Shown here: positions 55,421 to 64,000 of the stretch, one piece after another
Numbering within the stretch: position 1 is the stretch's first letter
How the letters are laid out: every line of letters starts with the position of its first letter
From: Lonicera japonica
Lineage: Eukaryota > Streptophyta > Magnoliopsida > Dipsacales > Caprifoliaceae
Length of the DNA: 64,000 nucleotides
Assembly (NCBI GenBank): GCA_021464415.1
Contig: CM038465.1
Coordinates: 82,866,919-82,930,918, forward strand
Direction: 5' to 3'
Notes under the pieces: model-generated
Database searches by the model: none
What the model was told of the DNA's origin: nothing
Seen by the model: the letters and a program-made list of their open reading frames with translations, nothing else
Program-made: the position numbers and the translations under genes

Positions 55421-56400
55421 TTCATATGGATTATGATGTCCCTAATAAGTCGGGGATGAAATAGGTTTTTTAAAACTTAGGCGAATATGTGTTTCATAAA
55501 AATACTCATCATAAGCTTGGTTGGGCTCACGCTGGTATAAATTTAATTGTTTGATCCAGTCTGAACTAAATATAATAGTTTTTCTTTAAATTTCATTATG
55601 GTAAGCCTAACAATTTATTGCATGACCTGATAACACAACATGAAATGAGCACAATTTTTTGAGATATGGGGGAAACCTTGACGGATAATTATAAATGGGT
55701 TATAAACGGATATTATAAGTTTTATTCTATTTTTATAACTGCAACGTTATGGGGTTGATCAATTTCGAGCACCGAGTTTGAGCTATGTATATTGATAAAA
55801 AGCGGGTTTAGGTTTTTCAAAGTAAAAACCGTATAGATGGTCGAGTTCTTTGTAACTGGTGCTTACATTATATTTTGGTATAAATATTTAACGGCTTACG
55901 ATATTCCCTTAATGAAATAATTTGAGACGGGATTTTTGGAAAATCTCCTTAATAAAACAAACTTGAAATGGGTTTTTTGAGACAGTGGGTGAATATGAGT
56001 TTTACAACAAATACTTGAACGAGTTTGGATCAGGTTTAAGTTCACATAAATTTAATTTGTTTGATCTGATTCGAGTTAAATATAACAAATTTTCTTTAAA
56101 TACATTTATAATAGGCCTACAATTTATTACACATCCCGTAACACACCACTAAATCGACACGAATTTTCTAGATATAGATGAAACCTTAATGGGAAGTTAT
56201 AAATGAGTCATAAACGGATATTATATGCCTTTTGTTATCTTAAACGGATATTATATGCTTTATGTTATCTTATAACTGCAATGCCGCTGGGTGGGTCAAA
56301 TTTTAGTATCAAGTTCGAATTATGCATATTGAAAGCAAGCAGGTGCTTATAATGAATATTTGTATAAATATTCTACGGCCTACGATATATCATTAATGAA
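55420..56400. repeat. Two degenerate direct copies of a ~505-bp unit
   Basis: The first (about 55480-55920) and second (about 55985-56400) copies share blocks in order: 'gaatatg-gttt', 'aatttaa-ttgtttgatc', 'ttctttaaat', 'caatttatt', 'gaaaccttra-gg', 'taaacggatattata' and 'tataactgcaa'. The second also has an internal duplication of 'ttaaacggatattatatgc'. No coding sequence. Confidence 0.65.
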
Positions 56401-56747
56401 TCAAATTTTGGGCGAGTTTTGTCAACTTATCATGTGTTCAAGTTAATAATACTATAGGTACGGACATATCTAATACTATAATAAAGACAAGCAATATTTT
56501 CGTTAATTTACTTTTAAAGCCATATTTGCAACAAAAAACAACTCCACTTATGAAGTCCAATTATAGTTGATCCAAATTTATAAGTGTTGATATATTTAAT
56601 TTGTTTAGCATATAGTGAATAAGATTTGTATATAATGTCTAAAAGAAAAAATATGTGGAGATATATTATTTCAAAATTATTTACACAAGCGAGACTCTTT
56701 TTTTTATAATACAAGAAATTGTTATTAAAGAAAATATGATATAACTA
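56355..56747. repeat. ~390-bp direct repeat, first copy
   Basis: This is homologous to 57465-57864: both contain 'cattaatgaatcaaat', 'aataaagacaa', 'atatttgcaacaaaaaacaa', 'ctccacttatgaagt' and 'gtatataatgtctaaaagaa'. The copies are separated by about 710 bp of other sequence, including the possible Helitron end. Confidence 0.75.
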
Positions 56748-56763
56748 TAAAAAATTGTATTAA

Positions 56764-56793
56764 CTAGATTCTAATCCGTGCGATGCACGGGCG
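56764..56793 (-). mobile_element. Possible Helitron 3' end
   Basis: Read on minus, a GC-rich hairpin CCGTGCATCGCACGG is followed by about ten bases and CTAG, then T. Helitrons end in a short hairpin, a few bases and CTRR, inserted before T. No 5' end or Rep/helicase gene was found, so this is a fragment or a non-autonomous copy. Confidence 0.5.
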
Positions 56794-57464
56794 GGTGATT
56801 TATATTTTACAAATTTATTTATAATATAAAAAATAAAAATCTTTTTTAATTATCTAATTTGATCCATATGAACATTTGGTAGCTAATAAAAACGACATGA
56901 TAAAGAAAAAAAACCATATATTTCTTGCGATGAATTATTTATGCAAAAAGATTTCACACTCTTTACTTATTAGATTTAGAGTATATAGAGATAATCATAT
57001 AACACCTTGAACGATAAATGACTTACATTAAAGCTCTCAATTTGGCGTGTAATTAAGTATGGAGAAAAAGATTGGTATAACCAATATTACCACCGATCTA
57101 AAAATTCCAATGTCCAATATAATCAAGTAATCTAAAAATCATAATAAAGTATACAATTTTATATTATACTTTGCTATCATATTTGCCAGTTTGTATTTGC
57201 TAACTTTATTATCAACATTCTGCTTATATTTTTCTTTGTTGAAAAAAATAATAATAGCAAAAAATGCAATTACTGTGAACATATATATGAATAGAAAATT
57301 AAATACTTATATTATATTAAATAAATAGCATTAGATTAAAAAAAATTTATTATGTATTAATGGAGAAACATCCTCCATTTGACACATGGTACATTCATTT
57401 TCAAAAGGGGAGCATTTTACTTTAGTAGTAATAGATGAGGTCGGGTGATTTTTTCTAACATAGT

Positions 57465-57864
57465 ATTTGTGATGAATTTTGGTATAACTATTCAGTGTCA
57501 TTAATGAATCAAATCTTGGGTAGATTTTGTAAACTCGGCACGAGTTCAAGTTAGTAATACTGTAGGCACGAAAATATCTACAATAATATACATAATAAAG
57601 ACAAAGAATATTATTGTTAAATTACTTTTAAAACCATATTTGCAACAAAAAACAACTCCACTTATGAAGTTCAATAATTATAATTGATCCAATTTACAAG
57701 TTTTAACACATTTGATTTGTTTAACATACAGTGCATAAGATTTGTATATAATGTCTAAAAGAAAAAAATATGCAGAGATATATTATTTTCAAAATTATTA
57801 CACAAGCTGCACTTTTTCTTTTACAATACAATAAAATTGTTAGTAAAAGAGATATGACATAACT
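57465..57864. repeat. ~390-bp direct repeat, second copy
   Basis: Second copy of the 56355-56747 unit, same orientation, period about 1.11 kb. Ends near 'ataactat' in both copies. Confidence 0.75.
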
Positions 57865-57967
57865 ATTTGGCCCAACAGTCACTGTTCTAGGTTCAATTTC
57901 AGAATAATTTGAGATGTAAAAAATAATTAATTGAAATAGGTAAACGAAAACTAACCTGAATACCATC

Positions 57968-58061
57968 TAGAGGTGTTTTCGATTTTGATCGGGGTAGAAA
58001 CTAAAGGGTACTCCAACCCCTCCTCAAACTTTATAGTTCGGTTTCGGTTTTCTTATATATG

Positions 58062-58095
<34 letters not shown>

Positions 58096-58572
58096 CCAAA
58101 TTATTCAGTTTCGGTCCTGTTCGGTCTTATTCGGTTTTTTTTGTATTATTAAAAATTTAGTTCAAAATTGCACTAAAAATATAAATTCACTCAAAAGGTG
58201 CTACAAAAAAATTATATAATGTATTTATTTTAATAATTAGCTTAAATAATTATTTATAAATGTAAATAATCCATAGGGTTGGGTCATTTATATAATGTAA
58301 ATGTTGTAAAAAAGTTTCCTTTTTTTTTTCAATGTATTGTAAGACAACTTAAGTAATTACATTAAGTTAGCAAATATTTTTTTTTAAAGATTCGGTTTTT
58401 TCGGTCCAATTCGGGGACCCCGAATCCCCAACCCATACCGACCCAAATCAATCGGTTTCGGTTTCGGTTTTTGATTTCAATTTCAATTTTTTTTTCGGTT
58501 CGAGAAATTTCGGATTACAACAAATCGGTTCGGTTCGTTCGTTCGTTTTTCGGATTTCTGGCAACACTCCTA
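57968..58572. mobile_element. hAT-type MITE with 8-bp target duplication
   Basis: The element runs from TAGAGGTGTT to AACACTCCTA (on minus TAGGAGTGTT), i.e. 10-bp TIRs with two mismatches, and is flanked by a perfect 8-bp duplication ATACCATC at 57960-57967 and 58573-58580. Length 605 bp. The TAGRGGTGTT end and 8-bp duplication are hAT hallmarks. The interior has many CGGTTT repeats and a run of 30 C (58065-58094). No ORF. Confidence 0.85.
58065..58094. repeat. Homopolymer of 30 C
   Basis: Thirty consecutive C inside the hAT-type MITE. The true length is uncertain because such runs are difficult to sequence. Confidence 0.9.
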
Positions 58573-58580
58573 ATACCATC

Positions 58581-59346
58581 TATTATTATAGAAAATACAT
58601 TAGGTAAGGTTAGGGACGTGCATAGTTTTGTAGTGAAAAAACAAATATAATTAGATAATATTTGTCTTGTCAAAAACGTTCGCTACGTTGGTCGAATAAT
58701 CACAAGGCATTTTTAGACTTATTTTTGTACTCCTACTTAATTTGCTTTAAGTCTCAGAGATTGTTAGCCGTCGGTATATTTAAAAATTAAGAAAAACAAA
58801 GGCATCGACGTCGCGTGAGGACGTAAAAACGCCGGCCTGGTGTCACGTCGCCGTAAAAAATTAACAGTTCCCGTCATGTCAAATAATAACGTGGTTGACA
58901 CATGAAAATTATCATATTACATATATTCTTTTCATCCTTGGACAAACTAAAAAGATGTTATTAAAATTGAATAATTAAAATAATTATCTTCAATAGAATA
59001 ATTAAGATTAAATAATTATTAAATTTAAAAATGTAGGTATTTTCAGTAACAATTTTTTCTCAATAACTAAATTTGTAGATCACAAATTAATCGATTTAGA
59101 TTTTATTTAAAATAAAATGAGAAAAATATTATCTAAATTTAAAAAATTCTCTTTTAATCAATCGAATTTACTAGATCCGTCATTTTGGTTATTGAAGAAA
59201 GTTGTTGACTTTAATTGTAAAGGGAGTAGATTTGGTTATTGATTAAAAGATTGCTAAAATTTGATTATGTCATTAAAGTAGTGTTTCTGCTAATAGTGTT
59301 AAAATTGATTATAATTGTTATTTTAATTATACCATTGGAGATACTC
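58581..59346. other. Gene-free stretch between MITEs
   Basis: No gene seen. One GC-richer patch at about 58800-58850 includes 'gacgtcgcgtgaggacgtaa'. The rest is AT-rich. Confidence 0.45.
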
Positions 59347-59349
59347 TTA

Positions 59350-59670
59350 GGACACGTTTGGTTCGCGGATTCGAGCATTTAGGAAAGGAAAGTATTTCAT
59401 TTCTTTTGTTTGGTAAGTACAAATTCTGAAAACACTTTTCTGATAGAATGAAAAGTAGGGGGTAAAGTTATTCCTCGCAAAACTCATGGGATTGATTTTC
59501 CCTTGTGATTTTTCAGTATTTATTATAAAAATTTTGGACAATAATAAACCTAACAAAATACTTTCTATGCTTTATCAAACACAAGAAAGAAAACTTGATA
59601 GAAATTTTAGTTTCCTAGCTCCATGGGAAAGATAAGGAATTGATTTTCCTTATGTGAATTAAACGAAGCC
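59350..59670. mobile_element. Tourist-like (PIF/Harbinger) MITE
   Basis: The left end GGACACGTTTGGTTC pairs with the right end on minus, GGCTTCGTTTAATTC. The element is flanked by TTA at 59347-59349 and 59671-59673, the 3-bp duplication typical of Harbinger. Length 321 bp, no ORF. Confidence 0.75.
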
Positions 59671-59673
59671 TTA

Positions 59674-59906
59674 AGGTGTGTTTGACGTGTCGGATTAAAG
59701 AGCTAGGTAGGATTATTTAATCCCATCTGGACGGGATAAAACAATCTCACATCTTAAGTGGGATTTGTTAATCCCTCTCTCGGTGGGATAAGAAGGTTAA
59801 GTGGGATAAATAATCCGACCGGATATTCAATCACAATGAACACCAAACATTGGATAGGATAAAATTATCATATCCTACTTTTTTATCCTACGCGACAAAC
59901 GTAGCC
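59674..59906. mobile_element. Second Tourist-like MITE abutting the first
   Basis: The left end AGGTGTGTTTGACG pairs with the right end on minus, GGCTACGTTTGTCG. It is followed by TTA (59907-59909) and preceded by the TTA that also ends the first MITE. Internal repeats of GGGATAA-type blocks occur in both orientations. Length 233 bp. Confidence 0.7.
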
Positions 59907-59909
59907 TTA

Positions 59910-60630
59910 GTATATTTTTAAGTGAGTATTATTCTAAATAAAAAATTTATTTATTATAAAAAGATGTAATAAATGTTTAAAATCGCACTTTATTAAATAA
60001 ATTTTATTTGTAATAAAATAAAATTAAAGTTTGTGCATTCTTAAAACAAAATATTCAAAATTAAAAAATGATATCGTGTGTGACACAATTTTTAATTAAA
60101 TAAGTAATGTTGACATAATTACTTGGAATTCTAGCATTTGAGAGTACAATTGAAACACACTTATGTCTTAATACGATTTAAAAAAAAAAAAAAACTCTTT
60201 CTATGCAGCTGTAGGATTTTGGAGTAGAAAATGATTGAAGCCAAAACAATTACACCTAGTATTTGAAACAATATTAGATTCAATAGTTGTTTATTTTTAT
60301 GGTTTTTAAAGTTGTTTCTTTCTTTTTTTCATTTTGAACTTATTTTGTTAGTCTTTTGATTTAGGCTTTTTAAATCTATTTTTTTAATGATATTTTATTC
60401 GAGATTTGCTTTCTAACGCCTACGGTTATATTTTTTTTAAGAAATAATGATGTGATAATAAATTGAGTGATGATTAATTGATAAAAAAATTAAAGGGTTA
60501 AATCATCTAAATATCTCTTTTTACTTAACTAGCTCTCCAATATAAAAGGAAAATCCCGTCCTTACGTCACAAATCCAACTATCAATATATAACTTATATC
60601 ACTAGATTATCATCTTAAAAAGATATTTAT

Positions 60631-60635
<5 letters not shown>
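59910..60635. other. Gene-free AT-rich stretch
   Basis: No gene, clear repeat or element ends seen. Confidence 0.45.

Positions 60636-60664
<29 letters not shown>
60636..60664. repeat. (TA)n microsatellite
   Basis: About 14 TA units in a row. A shorter TA run lies at about 60757-60774. Confidence 0.9.
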
Positions 60665-60670
<6 letters not shown>

Positions 60671-60869
60671 GAGTTTTAATACATATACAAAATTAAACAC
60701 TTACCATGTAACTAAATGCTAACATATATTTTTAATGCGAGTAATTAATAATTATCATATATATATATATATATAGTGTGACAAATTCAGTTTATATGAT
60801 TTATTTAATTTCAGCTTTCTTAAGTTAGAAGGGGAGACCAAGTAAAAAGAGGAAGCTGCGAAAGGATGT

Positions 60870-61012
60870 GGATGACGTGGAAGGGAAGGTGCAAAGTCGA
60901 TCACTCACGTCAAACCAAGGCGGGTCCTACGTGTCTAGGAAGAGGAAACATTTGGGGCTTCAAAATCCACCGGGCGGGACCCCATATAAGTATAATTGTG
61001 TCCACGTTGATT
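60870..61012. promoter_or_regulatory. Cluster of ACGT motifs, possible orphan promoter
   Basis: In a locally GC-rich patch, GACGTGG (60874), CACGTC (60907), TACGTGTC (60929) and CCACGTTG (61003) lie within 135 bp, with a TATAA at 60985. ACGT cores are typical of abscisic-acid and bZIP response elements. No gene follows within the window on either strand, so this may be chance or a promoter of an unrecognised transcript. Confidence 0.3.
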
Positions 61013-62395
61013 AACTAGTGAGTAATTAGGCAGAAGTAAACTAAAAGAATACGGCCGCCCGCTCATAACCATTGGCCCTTCCGCTTCATCACTTGCATGC
61101 CGCAATACATTTTCTATATTATAACAAAAAATATGCATTTGTTTGCTTCTCTATCTCATCATGTACACGCAATGACACACCTACAATTTTTTAGATCAAA
61201 ATTAAAAAAAATATAATTATGGATAATAATGTATAAATCACTGGTTTAGAATTCCTACACTCCGGGCAAGGATTTAAATTTAGTAAGGATATATTCTTAT
61301 TTGATAGTGGATTTGGTAAATCATAAAATGTTGGAATTTTAAAATATCGTGTTTAATTATAAAGTTTGAATTTGATCTATTTCTTTTCTATTATTGGTTC
61401 CTAAAACTTTTTCTCTCCAACTAAAATACATAAATAGATAAGAATCTTACTTAAACTCAATTTATACTATTGTATTTTAAAAATTTCTATTTTTTTTTAA
61501 AAAACCCCTAAATTGAAAATCATAAGATTTTAAAATCACAGATTTCCGAATCATATGATTTAAAATTTTAGAAAAATAACACAACCTAATGGATTATATC
61601 CACCGGTTCGAACTATTAGAACAAGAGTTATTATACAGATAACTACTTAAATAATATGTCAATAATTTATAAGGAGTGTAAAACAAATAAAAGATGCACA
61701 AATGGTAAAGCAGGACCTCAAGTATACAAAAACAACTTGAACAACCACTTATAACAACAAAAGTTATAACCTCGTTACAAGTAAAGAATTCAATTCGAGA
61801 TCTCCTTATTTTGAATTTTTTTTGATCAAGTGATTAAATTATAAGTAATTTAATTTCTTAATTTAAGTACGTATAAAACTAGTCTTCTCACTTAATATAT
61901 AGTAGTAATATACGCAAGGAAAGGCTTGCATTTTACTTACTAAATTCTTAGAATTAGCTACCAACGATTTAATCTGAAGTTTTAAGGCTGCGGAATTTTA
62001 GAAGTTTAATCTAAAATTATTCGTGTCAACTGCATTTAAATTTAAATTTTGCTTGAAACGATATGATTATATTGTCATGTAATATTTGTCACGAGAAAAC
62101 AACTAATCCTGCCTACCATTTCTAGTTGAGTTTTCAATATATATATATATATATATAAGTTGAATTAAAGAGGAAAAACTAAAAAACAAAGTATAAAATA
62201 AAAAAATTGCTGGTCGGCATGCTTGTATGTGCAAACACGAGTTTTACATTAATTATTGTTGTTAAGCTATTGGTTTGTCAATTTCACTATTTTAAAGATG
62301 TTGACAATAATTTTGTTTTTAAAAATAATCAATGATTAATTAATCTTGGTATTGGTTCCTTAACTTTAAAGAAGGGGATTTCATTTCAACATGTC

Positions 62396-62426
<31 letters not shown>

Positions 62427-63589
62427 GAGGGGTCAAAGACGTACCATTATTTAGTTCCTATTATGTGTGTATATATATATAATTCCTGTTTTAAATTGAG
62501 GGAAGAAAATCCCCATATATTGATTGTGTTTCTTGTTCTTTGTCTCGTGAATGGGATGGCTTTTGGTCTAGGTTCAAATGATCAAAAAATTATTATTCTC
62601 AGCTCATTCATCTATCCTCCTTATTCATATCGTATAAATATATAGTATCGAAAATAAAATTTATTCTTTTGAAGTCAATATATATCTTGCCTGAATAAAA
62701 CACTCTTTTGAGCTCCTGTAACCAAAAATACAATCTTTCGCATTTTGCCAAAACAATTATCAAGCAAAGTGTTATGGTCTGCACACAATCCATATATAAT
62801 ACTAGTCGTTTACTAGATGCAATTCATTTGTTACATTCTAAAAAGAACTTGAGATATTTCAAAAAGAAAACAGAATCTATACACCTATGTTGCAGCGTTG
62901 TCAACAGTATCAATTCTTGTAAAGTCCGATCTCTCGCTATCTTTTCAATCATGCATTGACAAATTTACAGAAGAAGTGTCGCTGTATATACGAATTAAAA
63001 AATAGCAAACAAACATTTCAAATTAAAATTTTACATACAAGTACACAAAAAATAAATGCACCATTAAACTACACTAATTACACACAGACAAGCAGAAAAC
63101 GGCCTGCAAAATGGTATCATGAAGGTGACACAAATTATCAGTGAAAAAACTTTCGGTGAATGCTCTTTATATATATATTCTTACCTAACGTACATATATG
63201 AATGAAATAATTTTGCTAAAAAGTCTTAGGTTAACTAGTTACCTATATTTTGTTGGCTCACGCATGCACGAGCCGTCTGTTTCATTAATTAATTAATTTA
63301 ATTAATTTTTTTAAAAACAAAAATCTTTTTGTTTTAAGAAAAAGGGAACTTTGAGTGGGACGTTTAATTGTCATGTATGTACGTGCATAAAAAATTAGTT
63401 TGAAAGTAAGTAGTAGTACATTTCTTGTGCCCAAGTTAGCTATAGGGGTCATTTTTATCTAAGATTAATATTTGAGGATTAGGTTTATTGGTTTATATGA
63501 CACATGGTGGGCTAGTGTGAATGGCTGGCTATTTCAACTAAGATCATCTTCAATAGGCATGTGTAAATTATGTCATATAGGATTTGTGT
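61013..63589. other. Gene-free AT-rich stretch
   Basis: Short frames occur (for example 62391-62645), but start in a microsatellite or look random, and I do not support them as genes. It contains the TC microsatellite at 62397. Confidence 0.5.
62397..62424. repeat. (TC)n microsatellite
   Basis: Fourteen TC units in a row. Confidence 0.95.
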
Positions 63590-63985
63590 AAAATTTACAC
63601 ATTGTGTATAATTTTTGGTGCTTCAATGGTATTGTATAAAATATGCCACATCATCTTTTGTATAAAATGGGTGTGTATTTCACACATCCACCTCATCATT
63701 TTCTTTCTCCAATTTTTTACAAAAACTTCAAAATAACATAATTAAAAATTTAAAATATATTTTGGAATAAAACTTGCATATTTGAATATACTCATCAAGA
63801 TCTTTAAATTAATACACGCTTTAACTATTTAATTATAAATAAAAAATATTTATAAAAAATGTTAAATATTATATATTTCATGTGTTTTCATATAATTGGT
63901 GCATCATAATTTTACACAAGATTATAAGTATGAACCATTGGAGTAAAAATGAAATTATGTATAATTTATGTGTAAAACAACTTTT
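63590..63985. mobile_element. Possible MITE at the window end
   Basis: TTACACATTGTGTATAATTT followed by CAATGGT on the left (63596-63632) pairs with the right block read on minus, TTACACATAAATTATACATA followed by CCAATGGT (about 63975-63936). The arms are about 38-42 bp and imperfect. No target duplication is resolved and the sequence ends soon after. Confidence 0.4.
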
Positions 63986-64000
63986 TATCAACCAAATGTC

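Noticed and set aside
60935..61138. 67-residue minus-strand frame
   Set aside because: It overlaps a cluster of ACGT motifs and shows no recognisable domain.
62391..62645. 84-residue frame starting in the TC microsatellite
   Set aside because: The start lies in (TC)n, composition is random-looking, and there is no promoter or homologue I recognise.

Overview
The window is nuclear DNA of a flowering plant, most likely a eudicot. The evidence is AT-rich intergenic DNA, GT-AG introns, FAR1/MULE, hAT, Tourist-like, CACTA-like, Ty1/copia and Ty3/gypsy transposons, and plant-type NHL (LEA_2) and Nudix genes. I saw no rRNA, tRNA or CRISPR array. One 100-base scaffold gap lies at 53068-53167. Most coding content belongs to mobile elements, and most of it is broken. 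The strongest host gene is an intact 271-residue Nudix hydrolase (13068-13883, minus).

Region 1 (about 1.1-10.4 kb) is a Mutator/FAR1 neighbourhood. A MULE-like unit (about 3067-7880) has inverted arrays of a 233-243 bp repeat at its ends. Inside are a FAR1-type transposase (minus, broken) and a divergent small acidic gene (plus, frameshifted). Around it lie three small plus-strand genes: two coiled-coil proteins with related promoters (1264-1545 and 8073-8345) and a zinc-finger protein (2528-2977). A seven-exon Ulp1/C48 peptidase gene (8850-10391, minus) has one in-frame stop.

Region 2 (12.2-42.5 kb) is a host locus (NHL gene, Nudix gene and right flank) that was duplicated and then filled with retrotransposons. 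The flank recurs at 14507 and 26675, and Nudix copies recur at 38281 and 41905. The flank carries a Tat-like Ty3/gypsy element with gag and protease on minus, a degenerate spliced antisense ORF on plus, and pol deleted down to the integrase tail. Nested in it are a Tat/Ogre-like LTR (21343-22865), a truncated Tekay-like LTR (23293 to about 26640) and a solo LTR with a perfect TCTCC target duplication (32675-35562). A Mutator-like element with arms of roughly 430-480 bp sits at 38872-40160.

Region 3 (42.5-53.1 kb) is a degraded Ty1/copia pol on plus, split inside its reverse transcriptase by a young full-length Tekay-type chromovirus (43244-52283, minus). That element has an AAAAG target duplication, an initiator-Met tRNA primer site, a polypurine tract and near-identical 2 kb LTRs.

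Region 4 (53.2-64 kb) holds a CACTA-type transposase remnant, degenerate direct repeats, a possible Helitron end, a hAT-type MITE with 8-bp target duplications and a 30-C tract, two abutting Tourist-like MITEs, microsatellites and otherwise gene-free AT-rich DNA.
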